A stretch of DNA of 64,000 nt, from contig DASSFZ010000212.1 in NCBI GenBank assembly GCA_035693785.1, positions 1 through 64,000 of the forward strand, written 5' to 3'. Source of the DNA: DASSFZ01 sp035693785 (lineage in GTDB: Bacteria; Chloroflexota; Anaerolineae; Fen-1058). Positions 25,205 through 33,445 of this stretch are shown one piece after another (the first letter of the stretch is position 1; each line of letters starts with the position of its first letter). The notes beneath the pieces were generated by a model. That model did no database searches, was not told where the DNA came from, and saw nothing but the letters and a program-made list of their open reading frames with translations. Made by a program: the position numbers and the translations under genes.

Positions 25205-26948
25205 CGGTTGCTCCGCATGTGCACCACGACCGCAGATAAGTCTGGAGCGCCTCCACGTAGCGCTGAAAGTCGCTCAAGGCCTCTGGCGATCCGGCCGTGT
25301 GCGCGCCATTGAGCGTTGGGCCAGGATCCGCGCCGAGACCGATGAGCAGCCGGCGCAGCGCCGCGTTGTCCAGCCGGAGGGCCACGTCGGCCCCATCCGC
25401 CTGCGCCGAAAACGCCTGGACCTCGCCCTGCACAATGGCCAGGCTTCCAGAACCGATGTCTGTGTCCATCCGAACCGTCGTCGAGTACGCAGGGAACTGC
25501 TGCGCCAGGTGTGCATTGACCAGCGGCTTGAGCACGGCGATGAGCTCCGACCATTCAGCCAAGGTGGCAGGGACGCAGTAGTGGTGCAGCAGCGTCGGCC
25601 AGGCGCTCTTGAGCAGGCCTTCGCGCACCACGTCGCGCGCAGTCTTGATACCCGCCGGATTGAACACCTGGATGAGTTTAGCCAGATGAGGGTTCTCGGC
25701 GCGCAGACGGGTCCACATGCGAGGCAGCGCGAACTCCTGGCGCAAGTAGTACGCCTTGTACAATTCGCGGAGCGTCGCGTAGGCCGATTCGGGCGACACG
25801 TCTTCACCACACACCCGGTGATGCGGGTTGTAATCTTCCCAATCGTGCGCGAGCAGCAGCCCTTTGCGCCGGCACTCGTCGTATAACGGCGTGCCTGGGT
25901 ACGGTGTGGCGAACCCGATCTGTGCGAATTCGAGATCGAGCTCGCGCGCGAATTCGATCATCGACCAGCGTTGGGCGCGATCCGGCTGAAGCCCGTCGAT
26001 CAGCAGCGTCGCCCACAGTGCAACATCGCACTCGTGCAACGCCTGGACGGCCTGGCGTAGGTTGTCGCGGCGAGATGCGTCGGCCACGTCGCACGGCTGC
26101 ACCGTCAGCAACTGTACGACGAAGCCCGCTTCGCGCATCTTGGCGACGATCTCTGGCTGTTGTCGGATCGCCAGGACATCGGCATGACACCACATCCAGG
26201 GGCGCACTTGGCGCTGGATGAGCTCCTCGCAGATATGGCGCACACGGCCGATGTCGGCCATGAAGTGATCGTCGAGCACCATGATCAGCTCGGCACCCCG
26301 GCTCACCAGGTCGGCGATCTCGCCGACGACGCTAGCGGCCGAGCGCGCCCGCCAGCCGCTCGTCGGGCTGCCCCGGCTGCTCTCGATAGCGTCCAGCCGC
26401 TTGCCGAAGGCCGTGTACCGGGCGCGGTCGCAGATTCGGGCCGGCAGGTGCGCGTCGAGATCGGGCAGCGGGGACGCAGCAGGCGTACTGACAACCGCTC
26501 CGTCGTCCCGATAGCACAATCCGGCCACCTGGCGGGGATCCGCGCCCGATACCAGCTGGCGGAATGCGATTTCGCCCTCACCCTGGACGACGAAGTCCAC
26601 GCATCCGGACGCGATGATCTCCGGCGCGACGGCGGTTGTCGCAGCGCCACCCATGGCGATCGGCGCCGACAGCCCGGCCTGCTTGAGCTGGCGTGATAGG
26701 GCCACCGCGGTTGCCACCCAGGGGAGCGCCAGCGCGGTCAGGCCCACCCAGTCCGGCTGAAAGGCTTCCGCCTCTCCAACCACGTCGCTCGCATCCAAGC
26801 CATCCGCTTCAGCATCCAGAATTCTGACCTCGGCCTCCGGTGGCGGGCTGGCAGCCAGGTACTCCAGCGCCAGCGGTGGAAGGCGGGCGGCATCCGGATT
26901 CCACAGACTATGTGCCGGTCGCGGCGGATTGATCAGAAGGACTCTCAT
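25191..26948 (-). CDS. B12-binding radical SAM-like protein without the CxxxCxxC motif
   Basis: This 585-residue protein opens with a cobalamin-type domain (MRVLLINPPRP, PPLALEYLAA, VVQGEGEIAF) and continues with a radical SAM-like barrel (ASVVGEIADLVSRGAELIMVLDDHF, FATPYPGTPLYDECRRKG). At the position of the cluster motif it reads IESSRGSPTSGWRARSAAS (about residues 188-206): the usual RGCPxxCxFC is lost, with Cys to Ser and a deletion. The C-terminal ~100 residues (VALRLDNAALRRLLIG) look like a small lipid-carrier-type domain, tentatively SCP2-like. It is likely inactive as a radical enzyme, unless it has another role such as acyl or cobalamin binding. Confidence 0.75.
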   Translation of the reverse strand: MRVLLINPPRPAHSLWNPDAARLPPLALEYLAASPPPEAEVRILDAEADGLDASDVVGEAEAFQPDWVGLTALALPWVATAVALSRQLKQAGLSAPIAMGGAATTAVAPEIIASGCVDFVVQGEGEIAFRQLVSGADPRQVAGLCYRDDGAVVSTPAASPLPDLDAHLPARICDRARYTAFGKRLDAIESSRGSPTSGWRARSAASVVGEIADLVSRGAELIMVLDDHFMADIGRVRHICEELIQRQVRPWMWCHADVLAIRQQPEIVAKMREAGFVVQLLTVQPCDVADASRRDNLRQAVQALHECDVALWATLLIDGLQPDRAQRWSMIEFARELDLEFAQIGFATPYPGTPLYDECRRKGLLLAHDWEDYNPHHRVCGEDVSPESAYATLRELYKAYYLRQEFALPRMWTRLRAENPHLAKLIQVFNPAGIKTARDVVREGLLKSAWPTLLHHYCVPATLAEWSELIAVLKPLVNAHLAQQFPAYSTTVRMDTDIGSGSLAIVQGEVQAFSAQADGADVALRLDNAALRRLLIGLGADPGPTLNGAHTAGSPEALSDFQRYVEALQTYLRSWCTCGATVEPV

Positions 26949-26995
26949 CGCTGGGCCTACCCGTCCGAAGTATCAGGGCGTCGCACGGCGAGTCA

Positions 26996-28492
26996 TTAGG
27001 CGCGGGCCAGCGCATTCCGGCGCTGCATGTCCTTTTCACGATGAAAGATGTTGTAGTTGCAGAACGGCATCATGCGCCCGTCGGTCGTGAGGACGTGATA
27101 GCAGCATTTCATCGCCCGGCTCTGGTCGTAGGTGCTGGGATCCATGAAGCCGTGGACGCCGATCATCTTGCCCATGCCGACCAGCGTCTTGTCTTTGGCG
27201 TAAGCCGCCGCGCAGCAGCTGAGCGCCCGTCCCACTTTCTCGGACTCCATCACCGCCGAGGCTGACCATAGCGTCTCCAGGTTCGATTGCAGATCGCGCA
27301 TCCACTGCTCGCTGTTGAACAGCAGCCGGTTTTGCAGGTAGTTCAGCATCTTGTCGGCCTGGGTGATGCGGGCCAGCGAGACCCAATCGTTCGGCCCGGC
27401 CTTCAGGAAGTAGCCCACCGCCGAGCAGGAGGGGTGCGAGCACGGGATGGATACAAAATCCTCCTTGGTCATCAAGCCGTCCATCTGAGCCTCGAGCAGG
27501 TTCAGGATCGTCGTCAGTGTGATGTGACGCTGCATGTCGTGCGGCAGATGGTTGGAGAGCGCGTCGCCACAATAGATCAGCGGCTGCAGCGTCAGCGAGT
27601 GGATGAAGTCGTTCTCCAACACCAGCCGAATCGTCTCGCCGACGGCATCCTCGTTGAGGTCTTGCGCGATGGTGGTGATCAGCAGCGTCTTGACGTTGTA
27701 CTTAGCCAGATGGTCGAAGGCCAAGCGCTTCATCTTGCTGAGATCGGCGCCGCGCAGCCGCCTGTAAGTCTCCGCTTTGAACCCATCGAACTGCAACTGG
27801 ATGTAGGCCCCGGTCTCGGCGATGCGGCGGACGAACTCTTCGTCGCGGGCGAGGCGCAGGCCGTGCGTGTTGACGGCCACCTTGGTGGCGACGGGATGGT
27901 TGATCGCAATGTCCAGCAGCTCGAAGAATTGCGGATGCACGGTCGGCTCGCCGCCGGTCAGGCACACGATCTCCGCGCGGCCCTCGGCCTGCGCCAGACG
28001 ATCGAGCATGAAGGTCATTTGCTCCGGCGACAGATACCAGGCATGCTGATTCCGGGCGAAGCAGATCGGGCAATGCAGATCGCAGTGATCGGTAATCTCG
28101 ATCAGAGGATAGCAGGTGTGCTGCTGGTGATCGTCGCACAGGCCGCAGTCCTCGGGACACTGCGTTTTGCGCTGTGTGGCGTGCCACAGCGGAATGGTGC
28201 CAGGCTTGGTCCGGCTGAGCGCGTGCAGCCACCAGTCTGCGTCGGCAGCCATGAGCGCCTCGAAGTGACCGTGCTCCGGGCAAAACTTGCGCATGAACAC
28301 CTGGCCGTCGCGGAAGAGGATCTGCGCGTTGATCAGCGCCAGGCACTCCGGACACGTGCTACGCGTGATGCCGAAGAAGATGTGGTCCTGATCCTGTCTG
28401 GTATTCGCTCGCTCGATTGCCGCTTGAACCGGGTCATGGACTTGAGCGCCTAGCGGGACAACCGGCGCGTCGACGGGGACGGTCGTACTCAT
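26996..28492 (-). CDS. Radical SAM protein of the Tes/MJ0619-like family
   Basis: This 498-residue protein starts at the ATG 28492 behind AGGAGGAACC. It has an N-terminal Zn-type site (CPEC at 47-50, CPEHG at 71-75), a second Cys cluster (C112, C116, C119), the radical SAM motif CDLHCPIC (C137, C141, C144) with CLTGGEPTVHPQF, and a Cys-rich C-terminal part (CSHPSCSAVGY, CCAAAY, MKCCYHVL, FCNYNIF). This arrangement matches the MJ0619 family that includes archaeal tetraether synthase (Tes) and bacterial membrane-spanning-lipid synthases, which join acyl or alkyl chains by C-C bonds. It is the first gene of the operon. Its exact reaction here is inferred. Confidence 0.72.
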   Translation of the reverse strand: MSTTVPVDAPVVPLGAQVHDPVQAAIERANTRQDQDHIFFGITRSTCPECLALINAQILFRDGQVFMRKFCPEHGHFEALMAADADWWLHALSRTKPGTIPLWHATQRKTQCPEDCGLCDDHQQHTCYPLIEITDHCDLHCPICFARNQHAWYLSPEQMTFMLDRLAQAEGRAEIVCLTGGEPTVHPQFFELLDIAINHPVATKVAVNTHGLRLARDEEFVRRIAETGAYIQLQFDGFKAETYRRLRGADLSKMKRLAFDHLAKYNVKTLLITTIAQDLNEDAVGETIRLVLENDFIHSLTLQPLIYCGDALSNHLPHDMQRHITLTTILNLLEAQMDGLMTKEDFVSIPCSHPSCSAVGYFLKAGPNDWVSLARITQADKMLNYLQNRLLFNSEQWMRDLQSNLETLWSASAVMESEKVGRALSCCAAAYAKDKTLVGMGKMIGVHGFMDPSTYDQSRAMKCCYHVLTTDGRMMPFCNYNIFHREKDMQRRNALARA

Positions 28493-28887
28493 GGTTCCTC
28501 CTGTTTGGCACAGCGAGTTCCTGGCAACTGCAGGTGAACTGCGCGATTCCGCCGGAACGGGAATAGCTATCGAACTCGGATCGAAACGGCGGGTCACACC
28601 CTTGCCGGCGAGTAGAGTTCAGCCATCTTCGTGTTATTAGCGGAATGGCAACGACGACTCGGAGCTGTCTTTGAAGAGAGTATGCGATGCGGCGCAGGCA
28701 AGCAACAGCGGAAAGTCGAGTTTGAACCTCGACCGGAGTTTAGATCGCTACAGCCTAGTTTTAGATTGCAGTCGAGGTCGAAACTCACCTGGGCGCGGTT
28801 GTGTCCGCCTGTGCGGTTTGGGTACGATGAGCACGAGAGGTTTTCGGGAGTGCCGAAGCGGACAGGCTGTACCCTGGAGAAAAACTG
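28493..28887. promoter_or_regulatory. Divergent promoter region with long inverted repeat
   Basis: This spacer separates the minus-strand lipid operon from the plus-strand HlyD-type gene. It holds an imperfect 16-bp inverted repeat: GAGTTTGAACCTCGAC (28718-28733) against GTCGAGGTCGAAACTC (28771-28786), two mismatches, 37-bp loop. A candidate plus-strand promoter is TTGTGT (28799-28804), 18 bp, TACGAT (28823-28828), about 60 bp before the HlyD ATG. Two overlapping small ORFs here have no ribosome binding site or recognisable product. No convincing minus-strand promoter was found. Confidence 0.4.
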
Positions 28888-30066
28888 ATGAAAGCCGTCA
28901 ACCTTATGAGGATTGTCGTGATATCCATGCTCATCGCGGCCTGCGAGGAAAGCACGGCCGCCCAGCGCGAGATTCAACCCGCCCCAGCAGCGTCACCGGG
29001 AATCGCGCCGGATACTGTGTCCGCTTCCGGCAAGGTGATGCCGGAGCGGTGGGCTGTGCTCAGCTTTCAAGTGAGTGGCGCGGTAAAGGCCGTGCTGGCG
29101 CAGCCTGGCGACGTCGTCCACACGGGCGACGTGTTGGTGCGGCTGGACGATGTGGATGCGCAGATGGCCCTGGCGCAAGCCGAGGCCGGGCTGGCACTGG
29201 CCCAGGCACAATTAGCGCAGCAGACAGCCAGCCCGCGCTCCGAGCAGATCGCAATCGCCGAGCAGGCGGTTCAATCGGCTGAAGCGGAGCTGCGGGCAGC
29301 TTCGGCGCAATTAGCGCAGGCGCAGGCCGGCCCGCCGGCCGCCGAGATCGCGGCTGCCCAGGCGGCGCTGGCCGCAGCCGCGCGCGACCTGAAAGTCGCG
29401 CAGGACACCTACGACCGGGTCAAAGACATCGGGGGCACGCCGGAGGAGCAGGCTCGCGCGGCGCTCGAGGCGGCCAGGCAGGCGCATCGTGCCGCTCAGG
29501 AACGTGTGAACCAACTGATATCCGGTGCGGCAGAGAACGAGCTGAATGCCTTGCGGGCGCAAGTCACCGCTGCGCAGGCCAAGCGCGACGCGGCCAGAGC
29601 GCAGGTCGAGCTTCTGCAGGCAGGCTCTTCTGAGGAGGAGTTGTCCGTTGCGCAGGCCACTGTCGCGCAGGCTCAGGTGGCTGTCGATGCGGCACAGGCG
29701 CGTTTGTCCAGGTTGCAGATCGTAGCACCGTTCGACGGCAGCGTCGGCGCTGTGTCCGTCCGCGCCGGTGAACTTGCAGCGCCGGGTCAGCCGGTAGTGA
29801 CGTTGGGCGACCTGAACCGTCTACACGTGGAAACTACCGACCTGAACGAGATCGACATTGCGCGCGTGCGCGAAGGGCAAACGGCTCTCGTTACCTTCGA
29901 TGCGCTGCCGGGGATGGCGCTCACGGGCACTGTCACGCGCATCAGCCCGATGTCCACGCCCGGGCAGGGCACTGCCAACTTCACCGTATGGATCGAGCTG
30001 GCCGCAACCGATCCGGCGCTGCGCTGGGGTATGACGGCATTTGTCGAAATCAGCACCGAGCCATAG
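28888..30066 (+). CDS. HlyD/MacA-type periplasmic adaptor lipoprotein
   Basis: The ATG of this 392-residue protein follows GGAGAAAAACTG. Residues 1-19 form a lipoprotein signal with lipobox IAAC (C19). A biotinyl-lipoyl-like half (SFQVSGAVKAVLAQPGDVVHTGDVLVRLDD) is followed by a long Ala/Gln-rich coiled coil (about 85-265, repeated AQAQ and AAQA patterns). The second lipoyl half (RLQIVAPFDGSVGAVSVRAGELAAPGQPVVTLGD) and a beta-barrel (TALVTFDALPGMALTGTVTRISP) complete it. Such adaptors work with MacB-type permeases. The MacB-like pair at 1-3233 is the only such partner in the window, but 25 kb away on the other strand. Confidence 0.88.
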   Translation: MKAVNLMRIVVISMLIAACEESTAAQREIQPAPAASPGIAPDTVSASGKVMPERWAVLSFQVSGAVKAVLAQPGDVVHTGDVLVRLDDVDAQMALAQAEAGLALAQAQLAQQTASPRSEQIAIAEQAVQSAEAELRAASAQLAQAQAGPPAAEIAAAQAALAAAARDLKVAQDTYDRVKDIGGTPEEQARAALEAARQAHRAAQERVNQLISGAAENELNALRAQVTAAQAKRDAARAQVELLQAGSSEEELSVAQATVAQAQVAVDAAQARLSRLQIVAPFDGSVGAVSVRAGELAAPGQPVVTLGDLNRLHVETTDLNEIDIARVREGQTALVTFDALPGMALTGTVTRISPMSTPGQGTANFTVWIELAATDPALRWGMTAFVEISTEP

Positions 30067-30083
30067 GTTGGTTATTACAGCGC

Positions 30084-30611
30084 TTATCTTCCCTTGAAGT
30101 CGGGCTTGCGCTTCTCTTTGAACGCTTCGTAAAAAGCGCGATGGTCTTCGCCCATCATCATCAGCGCCTGCGCCTGGGCTTCCGCCTCCAGTGCGGCGTT
30201 GAGGTCCATCGTCCACTCGTTGTTCACCATCAGCTTGGTCATGCCAGTAGCGTACGTCGGGCCGGCACTCAGCCGCTCAGCAAGGTCGTGCGCCGTGGCC
30301 AGCACCTGATCGGCGAGGACCACTCGATTGGCGAGGCCATGGCGTTCAGCCGTCGGCGCGTCTACGTCGCCGCCCAGCATCAATAGATCCATCGCGCGGC
30401 CCTGCCCGACCACGCGCGGAAGCAAGAAGGCTGCACCCCTATCGGCGCCGGTCAGACCTACCCGCGTGAAGAGGAAAGCGAATCTAGCCGTATCGGCCAC
30501 GACCCTCAGATCGGCTGCGCGGGCGATGACAGCGCCCGCCCCGGCGGCCAGCCCATTGACGGCGGCGATGATCGGCTTGGGCAGGAGGCGCATGTTGCGC
30601 AGATCGGGCAC
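30084..30611 (-). pseudogene. Enoyl-CoA hydratase/isomerase family, N-terminally truncated
   Basis: The readable protein is 175 residues from a GTG, against about 260 for crotonases. It begins at LRNMRLLPKPIIAAVNGLAAGAGAVIA, the middle of the family fold, so the first ~90 residues with the first oxyanion-hole strand (A-x-G-x-D) are missing. The rest is well kept: GLAAGAG, FLFTRVGLTGADRGAAFLLPRVVG and the C-terminal KEKRKPDFKGR. An in-frame stop lies just upstream and the phosphatase gene ends 24 bp away, so there is no room for the missing part. Probably a relic of a deletion. Confidence 0.75.
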
Positions 30612-30635
30612 GCCGGATGTTCCGCCGCTTCCCCG

Positions 30636-31418
30636 CTAAGCATGTTTATATGTGATCCGCTGTCGCAGGATCTCAACCACTTTGGCCCCTCCAGTGAAAA
30701 TCGGCTCCGGTACTTTACTGCGTCCCATGAGTTCAGAAAGAACCACCGGCCGGCCAGATGCATAAACCAACACCGCCCCTGTGCGCTCCAGAAGCAGGCT
30801 GGGCAGCGCCAGGTCCCACAGGTTGATCGCCGGATCGAAAAACAACGCGGCGACCGCGCCCTTCGCCACCAGACACAACTGATAAATCGGCGCGCCCAGG
30901 CAATAGATTCGACCCGGAAAATCGATCGTGAACGTTCGATGATGATTCGTCGGGCCAAAAATGAACGTGTTAGGCTCCAGCGCCGAGGAGAACGTCGGGT
31001 GCAGCGGTTCGTCATTGCAGAAAGCCGGGCCGTCTTCGCCGGCCCAGAACAACTCGTTGGTGACCGGGTTGAAGGCGGCGCCGGCCACTGGCTGATTGCC
31101 TTGCATCAAACATACTGCTGGCATCCAGAGCGGCATTTGCGCCACGAACGCCCGGCTGCCGTCCAGCGCATCCACGACCCAGGCGTGCTCTTCCCCCGGC
31201 GCAGGCGGCCGCGACTCTTCGGTTTCTTCGCCTATATAGCCGTACTGCGGCGCAAGCGCGGTGAGCGACAACCGAAGGAAGTTTTCGACGGCTGCATCGG
31301 CCTCGCTGACAACACTCAAATCGGCCTTCACCGACTTGGACACTTTTCCATAGTAGAGCAAGGCCAGTCGTCCCGCCTCGACGACGATCTGCTTGACGTC
31401 GGCTATCTGGATAGACAT
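30636..31418 (-). CDS. Inositol monophosphatase-family phosphatase
   Basis: This 260-residue protein has the Mg-binding family motifs: IGEETEES, WVVDALDGSRAF (the D-x-x-DG-S/T motif) and INLWDLALPSLLLERTGA near the C-terminus. GGGGAGGCGAT precedes the ATG. Family members hydrolyse inositol phosphates, 3'-phosphoadenosine phosphate or sugar phosphates. DALDGS in place of the usual DPIDGT is a variant of unclear effect. It follows livM by 48 bp and so seems co-transcribed with the importer. Its link to that transporter or to the aromatic genes is unknown. Confidence 0.8.
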   Translation of the reverse strand: MSIQIADVKQIVVEAGRLALLYYGKVSKSVKADLSVVSEADAAVENFLRLSLTALAPQYGYIGEETEESRPPAPGEEHAWVVDALDGSRAFVAQMPLWMPAVCLMQGNQPVAGAAFNPVTNELFWAGEDGPAFCNDEPLHPTFSSALEPNTFIFGPTNHHRTFTIDFPGRIYCLGAPIYQLCLVAKGAVAALFFDPAINLWDLALPSLLLERTGAVLVYASGRPVVLSELMGRSKVPEPIFTGGAKVVEILRQRITYKHA

Positions 31419-31466
31419 ATCGCCTCCCCGGTCAAGATCGAATCACTTGTCCACGTCCACGCCCGT

Positions 31467-32567
31467 TCAGGATGGCGGTTCGCCGAGCGCGGGATCCCTC
31501 GAAGCAGGCTTCCCTTCCACCATTGCGAGTTGCCCCTGGGCCATCGCGGCGGGCAACCGTCGCCGAATCGTGAAAAGCTCAAGCCCGAAGCGGCGGTGCA
31601 GGACGCCCCATAAGCCGTCCGGCGCGACAAGCACGATGATGACGGCGGTGCCTCCAAGAAGAATGATTGACCACGGCCCCAAACTGGACAGGTAATGCCG
31701 GAGGACGAAAAAGACGACCGCGCCGACGATCGGGCCTTCGACCGTTCCCAGCCCGCCGATGACGACCATGAACGCCATGAAGGCCGACCATTGGATGCTG
31801 AAAGATGCCTGAGGCGTAATCCGGAGCGCGTTCAAGTAAATCAGCCCGCCGACAACACCGGTGCCAAAGGCGCCGATCACGAAGACCAGCAACTTGATGC
31901 GCGTGATCTTCACGCCGACACTCATGGCCGCGCTCTCGGAATCTCGAATGGCGGTGAGGCCCAACCCCACACGGGAACGCATGAGATAATAGACGAGTGC
32001 GATTGCCCCGGCCCCAATGACGATGGCCAGCCAATACGTGTACTGCTCGCGCAGGGGGCGCGCCATCAACCCCGCCGCCGCAAGAGAGCGGCCAAGTCCC
32101 CCTTTCAGCCATTCGGTGGAACTGGCGACTAGCAGCCGAAAGACCTCGGCGATCACCCAGGTTCCGACCGCGAAATACCCACCCCGCAGGCGAAAGGCGA
32201 GCGCGGCAGTCGGCAGCGCGACGAGCGCCGCCACCACGCCCCCCACGATCACCGCCAGAAACATATTCACGTGCAGGTCGTCCGCCAGGACGATCAGCGT
32301 ATACCCGCCCAGCCCGATCCAGGCTTGCTGGCCAAACGACACCATCCCGCCGTAACCCGCCAGCAGATTCCACATCTGCGCCAGCGCCAGGAAGGTGATG
32401 AACTCGACGAGGGTGCGCATCTGGTCCGGCGTGCCCCACCACGGCAAGGAGAACAGGGCCGTCAGCAGAAGGACGCTGCCGAGGGCAAGCCCACGCGGGG
32501 ATATGGGGCGCGCTTTGGGGTGGTCGGTCGCTGGGGATGACTCCGGGGTTGGCGTCGGCGCTCCCAT
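31467..32567 (-). CDS. livM: Branched-chain amino-acid/aromatic-acid type ABC permease LivM
   Basis: This 366-residue protein has about nine to ten membrane segments and the LivM signature GYGGMVSFGQQAWIGLGGY near residue 70, plus the cytoplasmic EAA-like loop RSRVGLGLTAIRDSESAAMSVGVKITRIK. The N-terminal 25 residues are polar and Pro-rich. It partners LivH (32571-33443), LivF, LivG and the substrate-binding protein on the same strand. This importer class carries branched amino acids, amides, urea or aromatic acids. The nearby benzoate-CoA-ligase-type gene favours an aromatic substrate. Confidence 0.9.
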   Translation of the reverse strand: MGAPTPTPESSPATDHPKARPISPRGLALGSVLLLTALFSLPWWGTPDQMRTLVEFITFLALAQMWNLLAGYGGMVSFGQQAWIGLGGYTLIVLADDLHVNMFLAVIVGGVVAALVALPTAALAFRLRGGYFAVGTWVIAEVFRLLVASSTEWLKGGLGRSLAAAGLMARPLREQYTYWLAIVIGAGAIALVYYLMRSRVGLGLTAIRDSESAAMSVGVKITRIKLLVFVIGAFGTGVVGGLIYLNALRITPQASFSIQWSAFMAFMVVIGGLGTVEGPIVGAVVFFVLRHYLSSLGPWSIILLGGTAVIIVLVAPDGLWGVLHRRFGLELFTIRRRLPAAMAQGQLAMVEGKPASRDPALGEPPS

Positions 32568-32570
32568 GGC

Positions 32571-33443
32571 TCACTCGGTATCCCGTGTACGCGCGAACAG
32601 GCCGGTGGGTCTGAACGCCAACAACGCCAGTGTGATCAAATGCCCGGCCAGTTGAAACCAGGCCGGACTTAGCTGCGCGCCAATGTTCTGGGCCACCCCC
32701 AGGATAATGCCTCCGGCGAGTGTTCCCCACAGGCTGCCCAGCCCGCCGATGATGACCGTCTCAAAAGCGAAGATCAACCGGGCCGGCCCATCCGTCGGTG
32801 CAAACGTCGTGCGGATTCCCAAGAGCACGCCGCCCACCGCCCCGATGGCGAGCGACAGGCCCATCGCCCAGCCATAAACCTGGCGGCTGTTGATTCCGAC
32901 CAACTCTGCCGTGGTGGGATCATCTGACGTGGCCCGGAACGCTCTGCCCAGCTTCGTGCGTGTAAGGAACAGGTGCAACCCTGCAAGAACGACGAGTGCC
33001 GTGGCGAACACAATCAACGGCAGAACACCCAGCGTCACACCCTTCACCACCTCGATACTCGCGGCCTCAACGGGGCCGGCGTCCAGCCCCTGCGTATCTG
33101 CCGAGAAGCCTAGCTGAAGCACATTCTGGGTAATCACCGAAAGTCCGAACGTGATGATGAGCGGCGGCAGTACGCCTTTTCCGAGAGTCGCGTTGAGCAA
33201 GCCGCGCTGCAACAAGACGCCGATGATAAAGAGTGCCGGCGCGGCCAGCAGCAAACTCAGCCAGGGAGACAAGCCCAGGAATTGCCCGGCGAGCAGCGCC
33301 AGATATGCCGCTGCCACGATCATGTCGCCGTGCGCCAGGTTCACCAGCCGCATCACCCCGAAGATGAGAGACAACCCCGTCCCGTAGAGCGCATACAGTC
33401 CTCCCAGCAAGACTCCTTGTGCAACGATGTTCACCCACTGCAT
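32571..33443 (-). CDS. livH: Branched-chain-type ABC permease LivH
   Basis: This 290-residue membrane protein begins MQWVNIVAQGVLLGGLYALYGTGLSLIFGVMRLVNLAHGD, the standard LivH N-terminus. The loop RTKLGRAFRATSDDPTTAELVGINSRQVYG is the ATPase-contact site, and FETVIIGGLGSLWGTLAGGIILGVAQNIG is typical near the end. It lies two bases after livF and just ahead of livM, so it is translated within one operon. Forms the inner-membrane channel with LivM. Confidence 0.92.
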   Translation of the reverse strand: MQWVNIVAQGVLLGGLYALYGTGLSLIFGVMRLVNLAHGDMIVAAAYLALLAGQFLGLSPWLSLLLAAPALFIIGVLLQRGLLNATLGKGVLPPLIITFGLSVITQNVLQLGFSADTQGLDAGPVEAASIEVVKGVTLGVLPLIVFATALVVLAGLHLFLTRTKLGRAFRATSDDPTTAELVGINSRQVYGWAMGLSLAIGAVGGVLLGIRTTFAPTDGPARLIFAFETVIIGGLGSLWGTLAGGIILGVAQNIGAQLSPAWFQLAGHLITLALLAFRPTGLFARTRDTE

Positions 33444-33445
33444 CG

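Noticed and set aside
27287..28453. Long plus-strand reading frame (388 codons) antisense to the Tes-like gene
   Set aside because: Third-position GC shadow; no ribosome binding site and no family motif, while the minus-strand protein has complete Cys motifs.
14772..28492. Naming the lipid operon a ladderane or tetraether cluster
   Set aside because: Only gene content is similar; the products of comparable clusters are uncertain and no product-specific enzyme can be proven from sequence.
28594..28977. 127-codon minus-strand frame in the divergent spacer before the HlyD gene
   Set aside because: Overlaps the HlyD start and the inverted repeat; no ribosome binding site and low-complexity composition.
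28888..30066. Pairing the HlyD/MacA-type adaptor with the MacB-type pair at 1-3233 as one tripartite pump
   Set aside because: They are 25 kb apart on opposite strands; possible, but not supported by the sequence.
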